Shown here piece after piece: positions 8,256 to 16,936 of a DNA stretch of 64,000 nucleotides; positions within the stretch are counted from its first letter, which is position 1, and every line of letters starts with the position of its first letter. The position numbers were made by a program, and so were the translations under genes. This DNA is from Gammaproteobacteria bacterium UBA5078 (GTDB lineage Bacteria > Pseudomonadota > Gammaproteobacteria > Pseudomonadales > Pseudohongiellaceae): NCBI GenBank assembly GCA_002416505.1, contig DIAM01000004.1, forward strand, positions 245,020 to 309,019, read 5' to 3'. The notes beneath the pieces were generated by a model, which ran no database searches, was not told the origin of the DNA, and saw only the letters and a program-made list of their open reading frames with translations.

Positions 8256-9458
8256 ATGAATAGCCTCAGTACCCGACGCGTCCTCCTTGGCATAACCGGT
8301 GGCATAGCCGCCTATAAGAGCGCGGAGCTCACGCGCTTGCTCATTAAGGCTGGCGCCGAAGTGCGGGTAGTAATGACTCAGGCGGCCACACAGTTCATCA
8401 CGCCGCTGACCCTGCAAGCCTTGTCCGGAAATCGTGTACACACCGCACTATTGGATGCCGAGGCCGAGGCGGGAATGGGGCATATCGAACTGGCGCGCTG
8501 GCCAGATCTCATCCTCATCGCCCCCGCCAGTGCCAACTTCATTGCCAAACTCGCCGACGGCAAGGCCGACGACATCCTCAGCACCCTACTGCTGGCCACC
8601 AAGGCGCCGATCGCTGTAGCGCCCGCCATGAATCAAGCGATGTGGGCGAATGTGGCGACGCAAGAGAATCTTGGCGTGCTCGCCGCGCGCGGAGTAAAAG
8701 TCTTAGGCCCAGCCTCCGGGGAACAAGCCTGCGGCGACGTCGGCCTTGGTCGCATGCTGGAGCCGCCCGAGATCGCCACTCTCTGCGCTGCCATGTTTGG
8801 CGCTGGGCTACTGGCCGGGTTGCGAGTCACCATTACTGCCGGCCCTACCCAAGAAGCGATCGACCCTGTTCGCTATATCAGCAATCGCAGCTCTGGAAAG
8901 ATGGCCTATGCCCTGGCCACCGAAGCCGCAGCGGCGGGCGCTCAGGTCACGCTTATTAGCGGTCCCGTGGCGCTCGCTACGCCAGAGCGCGTCAAACGCA
9001 TCGATGTCATTAGCGCGCAGCAGATGTTGGCCGCCAGCCTAGAGGCGGCGGCGCAATGCGACATTTTCATCGGCGTGGCCGCAGTCGCCGACTATCGCCC
9101 TGAGCAGATCGCGACACAGAAGATTAAGAAAGGCGCCGCGACGATGACTCTCGAATTAGTGAAAAATCCCGATATCATCAGCACCATCGCGGCACTGGAC
9201 AGGCGCCCCTTTACGGTGGGTTTTGCTGCCGAGACCATCGATGTGGAGCGTCACGGCGCAGAGAAATTGCAACGCAAGAGCCTAGACCTATTGTTCGCCA
9301 ATGATGCCAACGCGACACTGGGCAGCGACAACATCAGCGCCACGGCGCTTTGGCCACAAGGCTCCATGGCACTGGGCCCGGCCTCGAAACGACGCGTCGC
9401 CGTCCAGATGTTGGAGCTGCTGCGCCAACAGTACGACCTCAAACACAGCCAAGCCTAA
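8256..9458 (+). CDS. coaBC: Bifunctional phosphopantothenoylcysteine decarboxylase / phosphopantothenate-cysteine ligase
   Basis: 400 residues from ATG 8256, matching the usual CoaBC length; upstream in-frame starts (8220, 8211) would add non-family residues. The N-terminal FMN-dependent CoaC half has GGIAAYKSAE, the PAMNQAMW motif and the ACGDVGLGRM block with the catalytic cysteine. The C-terminal CTP-dependent CoaB half has TAGPTQEAIDPVRYISNRSSG and the lysine-rich QKIKKG motif. The protein performs two consecutive steps of coenzyme A synthesis in the cytoplasm. The gene usually found next, dut, is absent here. Confidence 0.95.
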   Translation: MNSLSTRRVLLGITGGIAAYKSAELTRLLIKAGAEVRVVMTQAATQFITPLTLQALSGNRVHTALLDAEAEAGMGHIELARWPDLILIAPASANFIAKLADGKADDILSTLLLATKAPIAVAPAMNQAMWANVATQENLGVLAARGVKVLGPASGEQACGDVGLGRMLEPPEIATLCAAMFGAGLLAGLRVTITAGPTQEAIDPVRYISNRSSGKMAYALATEAAAAGAQVTLISGPVALATPERVKRIDVISAQQMLAASLEAAAQCDIFIGVAAVADYRPEQIATQKIKKGAATMTLELVKNPDIISTIAALDRRPFTVGFAAETIDVERHGAEKLQRKSLDLLFANDANATLGSDNISATALWPQGSMALGPASKRRVAVQMLELLRQQYDLKHSQA

Positions 9459-9565
9459 GTTATCGCGCTTGCCCGGCTGGGGACGCCGCCAAAATTTAGG
9501 CATAGCCAAGAGCGGGGCTTGTGTTGGATACTCTTAACGCATCGAAATATGGCAGAAGCTGCGCA

Positions 9566-10978
9566 ATGAAACCTCAGGTTAATAATAATATTAATTGCCG
9601 CCCCATGGCGCTAGAGCCCAGCATCTTCAGGGCCTATGATATCCGCGGCATCGTCGATGAACAGCTCGATGAACAGCGTATCGAGCTCATCGGCAAGGCG
9701 CTCGCCAGCCTAGCCTTAGAGGCCGGCGAGCATACCGTCTTATTCGGCAGTGATGCCCGCCTATCGAGTCCGAAATTGCGCACCCCCCTATTGCGCGGCA
9801 TGCTCTCAACCGGCATGAACGTCGTCGATATGGGCACTATCCCCACGCCATTATTGTACTTCGCAACCTACAACTCGCAGTGGCAATCGGGGCTTATGCT
9901 CACCGCCAGCCACAATCCCGCCGTCTATAACGGCATCAAGATCGTCCGCCAACGCACCTGTCTTACACCGGAACAGATTCAACAGATTCGCGTACGTGCG
10001 GAGCTTGGCGAGTTCCGTCAGGGTGCCGGCAGCTTGGTGCAAGAGGACTTTCGCAACGCCTATCTGGCGCGGCTACAACACGATATTACGCTAGCGCGGC
10101 CCTTGAAAGTCGTAGTCGACTGCGCCAACGCCGTGCCCGCGCTATTCGCTCCCGCCCTGTTCGAGCGCCTGGGCTGCACCGTCATCCCCTTATTCTGCGA
10201 GCTGGACGGGAGTTTCCCTCACCATCCGCCAGACCCGACCATTGCCAAGAATTTGCAGGCTCTCATTGCCCAGGTGCGCAGCAGCGCAGCGGATCTAGGC
10301 ATCGCCTTCGACGGCGATGGCGATCGCGTGGTAGTCGTCACGAACGCGGGCAATATTATCGACACCGATCGCCTGTTGATGCTCTTCATCAAAGACATCC
10401 TACCCCGTTACGAACAGCCCAACGTCGTGTTCGACGTCAAATGCAGCGCCCTGTTAAGCCAAATAATCACTGATTTCGGTGGCAAGCCGATCATGAGCCG
10501 TAGCGGCCACTCCTTCATGAAAGAGGCCATGCAGCGCAGCGAGGCCGTTGTGGGCGCCGAACTCTCTGCCCATATCTTTATCAAGGATCGTTGGTATGGC
10601 TATGACGACGGCATCTATGCCGCGGCGCGCTTCTTGGAGCTGCTAAGCAAGCAGCCGATGAGCGCTGAGGACCTGCTCCAGGGTCTGCCCGAGAGCGTGG
10701 TGACGCCTGAGCTGCGCATCGATGTCGAGGACGAGCGCAAGTTCCAGCTCATCGAGCGCATCAAGACACTGGCGCGCTTCCCTCAGGGCAAGATCAATAT
10801 TTTGGACGGCATACGGGTTGACTTCCCCGATGGCTGGGGGCTGATTCGTGCATCCAACACCACCCCCGCGCTGCTATTGCGCTTCGAGGCGAACAGCCGT
10901 AAGTCTTTGCGGATTATTCAGTCGCTATTTAGCGAACTCCTATTAGAAGTAGACAAACGCCTTGTCTTCGACTTTTAG
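9566..10978 (+). CDS. algC: Phosphomannomutase/phosphoglucomutase (AlgC type)
   Basis: About 470 residues from ATG 9566; starts at GTG 9521 or ATG 9605 are also possible, and homology clearly begins at LEPSIFRAYDIRG. The four mutase loops are all present: catalytic phosphoserine TASHNP, metal loop DGDGDR, sugar-binding GAELSAHIF and phosphate-binding RASNTTP. It interconverts mannose or glucose 6-phosphate and 1-phosphate, feeding surface polysaccharide and LPS precursors. It lies directly after coaBC and before argB in the conserved order. Confidence 0.93.
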   Translation: MKPQVNNNINCRPMALEPSIFRAYDIRGIVDEQLDEQRIELIGKALASLALEAGEHTVLFGSDARLSSPKLRTPLLRGMLSTGMNVVDMGTIPTPLLYFATYNSQWQSGLMLTASHNPAVYNGIKIVRQRTCLTPEQIQQIRVRAELGEFRQGAGSLVQEDFRNAYLARLQHDITLARPLKVVVDCANAVPALFAPALFERLGCTVIPLFCELDGSFPHHPPDPTIAKNLQALIAQVRSSAADLGIAFDGDGDRVVVVTNAGNIIDTDRLLMLFIKDILPRYEQPNVVFDVKCSALLSQIITDFGGKPIMSRSGHSFMKEAMQRSEAVVGAELSAHIFIKDRWYGYDDGIYAAARFLELLSKQPMSAEDLLQGLPESVVTPELRIDVEDERKFQLIERIKTLARFPQGKINILDGIRVDFPDGWGLIRASNTTPALLLRFEANSRKSLRIIQSLFSELLLEVDKRLVFDF

Positions 10979-11107
10979 AACTGTTGCCGCCCAGGCGCGA
11001 GCATTTATGAAAATCTGCGCGCGGCAGAGTATACTTTGCGCCAGTATTGCGCGGCATACCAAATTCGGCCTGCGCGAAAAACCCAAATCAACCATAGCGG
11101 ATTTCTT

Positions 11108-12010
11108 ATGCCATTAGATTTTGCAGCTGCGAAGAATATCGCCAACGTACTTACCGAGGCACTTCCCTACATCCAGAAATTCACCGGCAGCACCATCGTG
11201 GTCAAGTATGGCGGCAACGCCATGACCGATGAGGTACTAAAGAATAGTTTCGCGCGCGACATCGTGTTGATGAAACTGGTCGGCATGAACCCCGTAGTCG
11301 TGCATGGCGGCGGCCCGCAGATCGGCTCCCTGCTTACCCAGCTCAATATCCAATCCGAGTTCATCGACGGCATACGGGTCACCGACAGCAAGACTATGGA
11401 CGTAGTCGAGATGGTCTTGGGCGGACTAGTCAATAAAGAGATTGTGAGCCTGCTCAACAAGAATCAGGGCAAGGCGATCGGCATAACCGGCAAGGACGGC
11501 AATCTGATTCAGGCGAAGAAATTGCTCAAGAAGAGCCTCATCGGCGCCAAGATGATGGATATGGGTCAAGTCGGCAGCATAGAGAAGATCAATCGCGAAG
11601 TGCTCGACATTCTCAAGGACAGTAATTTTATCCCCGTCATCGCCCCTATCGGTACGGATCGAACAGGCGCCACGTACAATATTAATGCCGATACCGTCGC
11701 TGGCGAGATCGCGAAAGTATTGGACGCAGAGAAACTAATGCTGCTGACCAATATTGCGGGTGTGATGGATAAGTCGGGTAAGGTAGTCACGGGTCTTAGT
11801 ACTGCCCAAGTCGACGCCATGATCGCCGACGGAACCATTCATGGCGGTATGCTGCCGAAGATCGAGTGCGCATTGGATGCGGTCAATAGCGGCGTGCGCA
11901 GCGCCCACATCATCGATGGCCGCGTCGAGCATGCCGTGCTGCTGGAGATATTTACCAACACCGGTGTAGGAACACTCATTAGCAATATTCGCAGCGTAGA
12001 TGACGAGTAA
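11108..12010 (+). CDS. argB: Acetylglutamate kinase
   Basis: 300 residues from the ATG (MPLDFAAAKNIANVL). Amino-acid-kinase motifs are intact: VVKYGGNAM near the N-terminus, VVVHGGGPQIG, and the C-terminal ADTVAGEIAKVLDAEKLMLLTN region. It phosphorylates N-acetyl-L-glutamate, the second step of arginine synthesis in the cytoplasm. A TATACT hexamer at 11030-11035 could be a -10 box, but no matching -35 is clear. The start of slmA lies only 31 bases after its stop. Confidence 0.96.
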   Translation: MPLDFAAAKNIANVLTEALPYIQKFTGSTIVVKYGGNAMTDEVLKNSFARDIVLMKLVGMNPVVVHGGGPQIGSLLTQLNIQSEFIDGIRVTDSKTMDVVEMVLGGLVNKEIVSLLNKNQGKAIGITGKDGNLIQAKKLLKKSLIGAKMMDMGQVGSIEKINREVLDILKDSNFIPVIAPIGTDRTGATYNINADTVAGEIAKVLDAEKLMLLTNIAGVMDKSGKVVTGLSTAQVDAMIADGTIHGGMLPKIECALDAVNSGVRSAHIIDGRVEHAVLLEIFTNTGVGTLISNIRSVDDE

Positions 12011-12041
12011 CATCAAGCATTTAGAAAAGGAAGACTGCAGC

Positions 12042-12653
12042 ATGCCGTCAGAAGCAAAAATTTCCCGTAAAGAACACATCCTTCAATGTCTAGCACGCAT
12101 GCTCGAGACTGGCCCTGGAGAGCGCATCACGACCGCCGCACTCGCCAAGGAAGTGGGCGTATCCGAGGCCGCGCTGTACAGACACTTTCCTAGCAAGGCG
12201 AAGATGTTCGAGGGGCTTATCGTGTTCATCGAAGAGACGCTATTCTCGCGCATTACCCGCATCCTCGATGACGAGCCATCCGCACACAAACGCTGCGAGA
12301 AGATCCTCACCCTAGTGCTGACCTTCGCGGAGAAAAACCCCGGCATGACGCGCCTTATGACCGGAGATGCACTCGCCGGGGAGACCGAACGACTGCGCGT
12401 GCGCATCAGTCAACTCTTCGACCGCTTGGAGGCGCAACTGAAACAGATACTGCGTGAGGCACAGATTCGCGAGAATCTGCGTTGCGTGGTGTCACCCAGC
12501 ATCTTGTCTAATCTGTTGATGGCTAGCGCAGAAGGAAGATTGATGCAGTTTGTGCGTAGCGAGTTTAAGAAACTGCCCACCGCACATTGGGAGGAACAGT
12601 GGCAGTATCTGTCGCGGGATATGCTCGTACCATTCGGTCAGGAACCCCTCTGA
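12042..12653 (+). CDS. slmA: Nucleoid occlusion factor SlmA (TetR family)
   Basis: 203 residues from ATG 12042, which has AAGGAAG upstream; the in-frame extension to 12000 overlaps argB and is not needed. The N-terminal TetR helix-turn-helix reads AALAKEVGVSEAALYRHFPSKAKMF in two parts around residues 25-50. The C-terminal half matches SlmA (MTRLMTGDALAGE, LLMASAEGRLMQFVRSEFKK). SlmA binds DNA over the nucleoid and blocks FtsZ ring assembly there. The argB-slmA-pyrE neighbourhood supports the call. Confidence 0.94.
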   Translation: MPSEAKISRKEHILQCLARMLETGPGERITTAALAKEVGVSEAALYRHFPSKAKMFEGLIVFIEETLFSRITRILDDEPSAHKRCEKILTLVLTFAEKNPGMTRLMTGDALAGETERLRVRISQLFDRLEAQLKQILREAQIRENLRCVVSPSILSNLLMASAEGRLMQFVRSEFKKLPTAHWEEQWQYLSRDMLVPFGQEPL

Positions 12654-12676
12654 TCGAGCTAGGGAATTGCGTGAGC

Positions 12677-12700
12677 CGGCGTTAGTCTGCGCTAACGCCG
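12677..12700. terminator. Hairpin at the slmA/pyrE convergent junction
   Basis: CGGCGTTAG (12677-12685) and CTAACGCCG (12692-12700) form a perfect 9-base-pair stem with a 6-base loop, overlapping the pyrE stop codon. Neither side has a good U tract, so termination is only suggested by the position between convergent genes. Confidence 0.45.
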
Positions 12701-13338
12701 TATTCATCACGATAGCGCTTGACCGCTTCCAGATTCGACGCCAAGGCGGGGTCGTCTTGGCGACCTAAGTACTCGATGATCTGCGCCAGCGAGATAATGC
12801 TTAGCACCGGTATCTTATACTCCTCTTCGATCTCTTGTATGGCCGATTTACTGCCAGTTCCGCGCTCCTGTCTATCCAATGCCACGATGATGCCCGCAGG
12901 CTGCGTGCCAGTGCGCTCGAACAAATCCATGACCTCGCGCACTGCCGTACCGGCAGTGATCACATCGTCCACGATAAGTGCGCGCCCCTGCAGAGGTGCG
13001 CCGACCGTTAGCCCACCCTCGCCATGGTCCTTAGCCTCCTTGCGATTGAAACAATAAGGCTTGTTGATGCCATGGCGGTTGCTCAGCGCGGCCGCCGTCA
13101 CAGAGACCAAGGGGATGCCCTTATAGGCGGGACCGAACAGTAAGTCGTAGTCGAAATCCGCCTGCGCCAACGCGGCAGCATAGGTACTGCCGATGAAGTC
13201 CAGAGCAGCCCCGGTATTGAACAGACCTGCGTTGAAAAAGTAGGGGCTGGTACGACCCGATTTCAGCGTAAAACTTCCAAAGCGCAAGATCTCTTGTTCG
13301 ATAACAAACTCGATAAACGCCTGCTGAAACTTCTGCAT
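12682..13338 (-). CDS. pyrE: Orotate phosphoribosyltransferase
   Basis: 218 residues from ATG 13338 (MQKFQQAFIEF), preceded by AAGGGGAG. The PRPP-binding motif is clear (ALIVDDVITAGTAV), as are FTLKSGRTSPYFFNAG and the FNRKEAKDHGEGG loop. It makes orotidine 5'-phosphate from orotate and PRPP in pyrimidine synthesis. It lies downstream of rph on the same strand with a 43-base gap, the rph-pyrE arrangement known from enterobacteria. Confidence 0.97.
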   Translation of the reverse strand: MQKFQQAFIEFVIEQEILRFGSFTLKSGRTSPYFFNAGLFNTGAALDFIGSTYAAALAQADFDYDLLFGPAYKGIPLVSVTAAALSNRHGINKPYCFNRKEAKDHGEGGLTVGAPLQGRALIVDDVITAGTAVREVMDLFERTGTQPAGIIVALDRQERGTGSKSAIQEIEEEYKIPVLSIISLAQIIEYLGRQDDPALASNLEAVKRYRDEYGVSAD

Positions 13339-13381
13339 AACACTCCCCTTCAAGATAGTCCGTAACGATAGTCCGTGAGAT

Positions 13382-14110
13382 TTAGATCCCTAGCGCCTGC
13401 TTCTGTTTCTCGAGAAGTTCCGCGATGCCTTTCTGTGCCAGTGCGATCATCGATTGCAACTCGGTGTTATCGAAGTCGTTCTCCTCGCCAGTGCCTTGCA
13501 GCTCGATGAAACGCAGCTTCTCAGTCATCACCACGTTCATGTCGGTCTCCGCTTTGGAATCCTCGGCATAGTCGAGGTCGAGAACTGGCACGCCCTTGTA
13601 GATGCCAACCGACACAGAGGCGATAAGTTGCTTCATCGGATTCTTCTTCACTCGGCCGCTCTTGAGCAGCACACCGATCGCGTCGTGGAGTGCCACACAG
13701 GCACCGGTAACCGATGCCGTGCGCGTGCCTCCGTCGGCCTGGATAACGTCGCAGTCGATCTTGATCGTGTTCTCACCTAGCAGCTTCATATCTAAAGCCG
13801 CACGCAGAGAACGGCCGATCAGGCGCGAAATTTCCATGGTGCGTCCACCCTGCTTGCCACGCACCGACTCACGATCCATGCGCGACCCAGTGGAGCGCGG
13901 CAGCATGCCGTACTCTGCGGTGACCCAACCGTTACCCGAACCCTTCAGAAAGCGTGGCACAGAGTCCTCGACACTCGCGGTGCAGATCACTTTCGTATCG
14001 CCAAACTCTACCAACACGGAGCCTTCGGCGTGTTTAGTGTAGTGACGGGTGATGCGAATATCGCGCAGTTGATCGTTCTCGCGCTTACTGGGTCGGATGG
14101 TGTCTTGCAT
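13382..14110 (-). CDS. rph: Ribonuclease PH
   Basis: 242 residues, full length. Signatures include MQDTIRPSKRENDQLR at the start, GSVLVEFGDTKVICTA, PRSTGSRMDRE with the RNA-binding arginines, and the phosphate-binding GGTRTASVTGA loop. It is a phosphorolytic 3'-to-5' exoribonuclease that trims tRNA precursors. Unlike the frameshifted E. coli K-12 copy, the frame is intact through the C-terminus. It is divergent from yicC. Confidence 0.97.
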   Translation of the reverse strand: MQDTIRPSKRENDQLRDIRITRHYTKHAEGSVLVEFGDTKVICTASVEDSVPRFLKGSGNGWVTAEYGMLPRSTGSRMDRESVRGKQGGRTMEISRLIGRSLRAALDMKLLGENTIKIDCDVIQADGGTRTASVTGACVALHDAIGVLLKSGRVKKNPMKQLIASVSVGIYKGVPVLDLDYAEDSKAETDMNVVMTEKLRFIELQGTGEENDFDNTELQSMIALAQKGIAELLEKQKQALGI

Positions 14111-14215
14111 ACTGCCTCACTTAGTGTTGCTGATAATTGACTCGCGATTATCCTTGATCTGTTCTTTGATGGCGAGTAAGAAGGACGATATTGGAGTAAG
14201 ATACGGATTCGAGCT

Positions 14216-14238
14216 AACAGCTTAGAAGTGAAGCTGTT
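14216..14238. promoter_or_regulatory. Perfect inverted repeat upstream of yicC
   Basis: AACAGCTT (14216-14223) and AAGCTGTT (14231-14238) are exact inverted repeats 7 bases apart, 33 bases before the yicC ATG in the rph/yicC divergent region. It could be an operator or an mRNA hairpin; no regulator is suggested by position alone. Confidence 0.35.
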
Positions 14239-14270
14239 GAAATTCTTGACGTTTCCAAGCAGAGCACACT

Positions 14271-15137
14271 ATGGTCTTAAGCATGACTGCTTTCGCAAGA
14301 AAGCAAAGTAGTATCGGACAAACTCTCCTCGTCTGGGAGATCCGCTCCGTCAACCACCGCTACCTAGAAACCGGTTTTCGCTTTCCCGAAGCGCTACGCT
14401 CGCTTGAGCCCGCGGTTCGCGATGCGCTGCGCAAAACGCTCGCCCGCGGCAAAGTAGACTGCCAGCTGCGCATCGAAACCGAGGGTGCACAAGACAATAA
14501 CTTGCAGATCGACGAGGCGCTGGTCGTCAAACTCAATAACGCGAGCGGCGAGGTCTTGCATCTGACCGGCGGCGGTAACGCCCTTTCGGTCCATGAGATC
14601 CTCAAATGGCCAGGCGTGCTGCTAGAGAGCCAGGCCCTGCCCGAGGATTTGGAGACACATGCCCTCGCCCTCTTCAAACAGACGCTTACAGAGCTTATCG
14701 ACACTCGCAAACGCGAGGGCGAGGAGCTGTACGGCTTTGTGAGCAAGCGTCTCGCCGCCATCCGCGAGATAGTGGCCTCTATTGGGGCCCGCATGCCCGA
14801 GATCATCGCCGCCCAGCAGCAGTCACTGCGCGACCGCCTCGAGGCGCTCAAAGTCGAGCTGGACGGCCCACGCCTAGAGCAAGAGATCGTGATGTATGCG
14901 CAGAAATGGGATATCGACGAAGAGCTAGACCGCCTAGAGGCACATCTGAACGAAGTAGAGCGAGTACTGGAATTGAAGGAGCCCTCTGGGCGTCGCCTCG
15001 ACTTCCTGATGCAGGAGCTCAACCGCGAGGCCAATACACTCTCCTCCAAGTCCATCGTGTCCGAAACCACCCACAATGCGGTAGACCTGAAGGTGTTGAT
15101 CGAACAGATGCGGGAGCAGATTCAGAACATCGAGTGA
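14271..15137 (+). CDS. yicC: YicC family endoribonuclease-like protein
   Basis: 288 residues, normal family length. It starts MVLSMTAFARKQ (family: SMTAFA) with EIRSVNHRYLE, and its C-terminal DUF1732 region has RRLDFLMQELNREANTLSSK. YicC-family proteins have been linked to RNA decay as endoribonucleases in the cytoplasm. The position divergent from rph-pyrE is conserved in gammaproteobacteria, although gmk, often a neighbour in other taxa, is 6.5 kb away here. Confidence 0.94.
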   Translation: MVLSMTAFARKQSSIGQTLLVWEIRSVNHRYLETGFRFPEALRSLEPAVRDALRKTLARGKVDCQLRIETEGAQDNNLQIDEALVVKLNNASGEVLHLTGGGNALSVHEILKWPGVLLESQALPEDLETHALALFKQTLTELIDTRKREGEELYGFVSKRLAAIREIVASIGARMPEIIAAQQQSLRDRLEALKVELDGPRLEQEIVMYAQKWDIDEELDRLEAHLNEVERVLELKEPSGRRLDFLMQELNREANTLSSKSIVSETTHNAVDLKVLIEQMREQIQNIE

Positions 15138-15334
15138 TTGTTTTGCTATTCGCTCTCCGCCTCGTTTAGCACGGTATGTTTTAATTGATCAACCGCATCG
15201 CAAAGGCGCCGCGAGATATCGCATGCCTAGAGCACGAGGAGACTATGCTCACTCTTGTTAGAGCGCCTAGGCTTTACCTTCCCCTCTCCCCGTTCAGCTG
15301 ACAGTAAGCTGTACTAGGCTAAATTACCCTCAAA

Positions 15335-15382
15335 CACACTCTGTGCGTGGCTACATGCCACCATCCCTTTTCTCAGAGTGTG
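15335..15382 (+). promoter_or_regulatory. Nested inverted repeats in the leader of the SIMPL gene
   Basis: CACACTCTG (15335-15343) pairs with CAGAGTGTG (15374-15382), and inside this GTGGC (15347-15351) pairs with GCCAC (15357-15361). The outer arm ends three bases before the AGAGG ribosome binding site (15386-15390). The rest of 15138-15334 shows nothing I can name. Confidence 0.4.
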
Positions 15383-15397
15383 CACAGAGGATGCACC

Positions 15398-16114
15398 ATG
15401 ATCGGGAATCAAAGGTTCAGCGCGCTTGTGCTGGGTTTATCTCTTATCGTCGGCTTGTCAGGCCTAGGCTATCTGCTGGGTAGCTATGCAATCGCCGTCA
15501 AAGAGTATGAGCGCACAGTCACCGTGCGCGGTCTGGCAGAACATGAAGTAGACGCCGACATAGTAATCTGGCCGATTCAATTCACCTTAGCTGGGAACGA
15601 GCTCGAAGCCTTGTATAGCCTCATCGATAGTAGCAACAATAAGATTTTTACATTTCTACAGGCCAACGGAATCGAGGCGGCGGCAGTCACTCTAGCTCCT
15701 CCGGCCATCACGGATAGACTCGCGCAGCTCTATGGCAATAGCGCCCCGGTTGAGCTGCGCTATAGCGCTCAACAAAATCTGACGGTGTACTCTTCCGACA
15801 TCGCAGGGGTGAGAGAGTTGATGAGTTCTATGTCTGAACTCGGCAGGGAGGGCATTGTGTTCTCAGGTAGCGAGTACAATTTGCAGCCGGAGTATATTTT
15901 CAATCGCCTCAATGATATTAAGCCCGCCATGATCGAGGAGGCAACGCGCGAGGCTCGCGCGGCCGCGCAAAAATTTGCGTTAGACTCACAGAGTGAGTTG
16001 GGCAATATTCGCAAGGCCTCTCAGGGCCAGTTTAGTATTAGCGATCGTGATCGCAACAATCCCCATATCAAGAATGTCCGTGTAGTCGTAACGGTAGAGT
16101 ACTATCTGAAATAG
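15398..16114 (+). CDS. SIMPL domain (DUF541) protein, membrane-anchored or periplasmic
   Basis: 238 residues from ATG 15398, chosen because AGAGG precedes it; an upstream GTG frame would begin inside the leader hairpin. Residues about 8-32 form one hydrophobic segment (signal anchor or signal peptide). The remainder has the SIMPL pattern: TVTVRGLAEHEVDADIVIWPI, then the long central region and a C-terminal VRVVVTVEYYLK strand. Family members are periplasmic or outer-membrane-associated proteins of poorly known function. It appears monocistronic, ending at a hairpin shared with the convergent GST. Confidence 0.88.
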   Translation: MIGNQRFSALVLGLSLIVGLSGLGYLLGSYAIAVKEYERTVTVRGLAEHEVDADIVIWPIQFTLAGNELEALYSLIDSSNNKIFTFLQANGIEAAAVTLAPPAITDRLAQLYGNSAPVELRYSAQQNLTVYSSDIAGVRELMSSMSELGREGIVFSGSEYNLQPEYIFNRLNDIKPAMIEEATREARAAAQKFALDSQSELGNIRKASQGQFSISDRDRNNPHIKNVRVVVTVEYYLK

Positions 16115-16142
16115 AGGGGCCAGAGTAATACTCATGGCCCCT
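16115..16142. terminator. Hairpin between the SIMPL gene and the GST gene
   Basis: AGGGGCCA-GAGT (16115-16126) pairs with ACTC-A-TGGCCCCT (up to 16142), a 12-base-pair stem with one bulged base. It starts right after the SIMPL stop and lies before the convergent GST stop. The following U tract is poor in both directions, so it may act as a weak bidirectional terminator or a decay barrier. Confidence 0.5.
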
Positions 16143-16156
16143 GTTAAAGGTTGTGC

Positions 16157-16783
16157 TTAACCCACTTTCTTGTTCATCAACGCGTCATCGAGCTCGTTGG
16201 CCCGCTTAGCTGCGGGCCGGGCCTCGCAGCGGTTCACGTATTCCATGAACACAGGCTTTGCTTCAAAGGTCTTCTGGAACATTGCCCATCCAAGAGTACT
16301 AGCGAGTAGTATGTCGGCCGCCGTGAATTGCTCACCGCAAATATAGGGTCCTTTCCGAAGAGCAGACTCCAAAACGTTTATGGTGTCTGCAATATTGCCA
16401 CACCCCAGCGACATCGCATTATCTTGGTCGACCTTCCAATTATTGCTTATAGCGCTCATCGCCATCTCTAGCGGGCCTGCGCAGAAGAACAGCCAGCGAT
16501 AGTAATCGCCACGTAGTGGATCATTGCGGCCGGGGGCGAGATTCTCTTCAGGAAATTGATCTGCTAGGTAGGCACAGATCGCTGCCACTTCGGTCACAAT
16601 CGTATCGCGATGCTTAATCGCCGGAACTTTCCCCATAGGATTGATCGCCAGAAACTGCGCAGACTTAATGTGCTCGCCGAACTCCATGACTTCAATCTCG
16701 TAATCCACGCCGATCTCTTCAAGCATCCAACGTACTATTCGACCGCGTGACTGAGGGTTCGAATACAAAGTTAGTGTTCTCAT
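16157..16783 (-). CDS. Glutathione S-transferase family protein
   Basis: 208 residues from ATG 16783 (MRTLTLYSNPQSRGR), 7 bases after AAGGA; ATG 16789 is an alternative. The thioredoxin-like N-domain has the cis-proline region INPMGKVPAIKH and the glutathione-binding TEVAAICAYLAD, with Ser in the SRGR position as likely catalytic residue. The C-terminal helical domain has TAADILLAS. Such enzymes conjugate or reduce electrophiles with glutathione in the cytoplasm. It is divergent from a WYL regulator, and a perfect palindrome lies between them, suggesting direct control. Confidence 0.92.
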   Translation of the reverse strand: MRTLTLYSNPQSRGRIVRWMLEEIGVDYEIEVMEFGEHIKSAQFLAINPMGKVPAIKHRDTIVTEVAAICAYLADQFPEENLAPGRNDPLRGDYYRWLFFCAGPLEMAMSAISNNWKVDQDNAMSLGCGNIADTINVLESALRKGPYICGEQFTAADILLASTLGWAMFQKTFEAKPVFMEYVNRCEARPAAKRANELDDALMNKKVG

Positions 16784-16855
16784 GTTCATATCCTTTGCTC
16801 TTTTTTTGGTATTAGTGGTGTGTTTTTGTCGACGCAGGCACAATACAAAATATAT

Positions 16856-16872
16856 AGGACATTTTATGTCCT
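16856..16872. promoter_or_regulatory. Perfect palindromic operator in the GST/WYL divergent promoter region
   Basis: AGGACAT-TTT-ATGTCCT is an exact 17-base palindrome, 73 bases from the GST start and 64 bases from the WYL-regulator start. Placement between a regulator and a divergent gene is the classic pattern of an autoregulated operator. Assignment to the WYL protein is inference from position. Confidence 0.65.
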
Positions 16873-16936
16873 GTTTGCTTTGTAGCATCACATTTTTGCT
16901 CGCCTATACGCTATCAAGAGCCACTAGGACCTCATC

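Noticed and set aside
11007..11035. Possible argB promoter (TATACT)
   Set aside because: The -10 is good but no -35 hexamer at 16-18 bases; not strong enough for a feature.
14360..15076. Long (238-codon) antisense frame within yicC
   Set aside because: It is a serine- and arginine-rich mirror of a strongly conserved gene in GC-rich codons; no domain.
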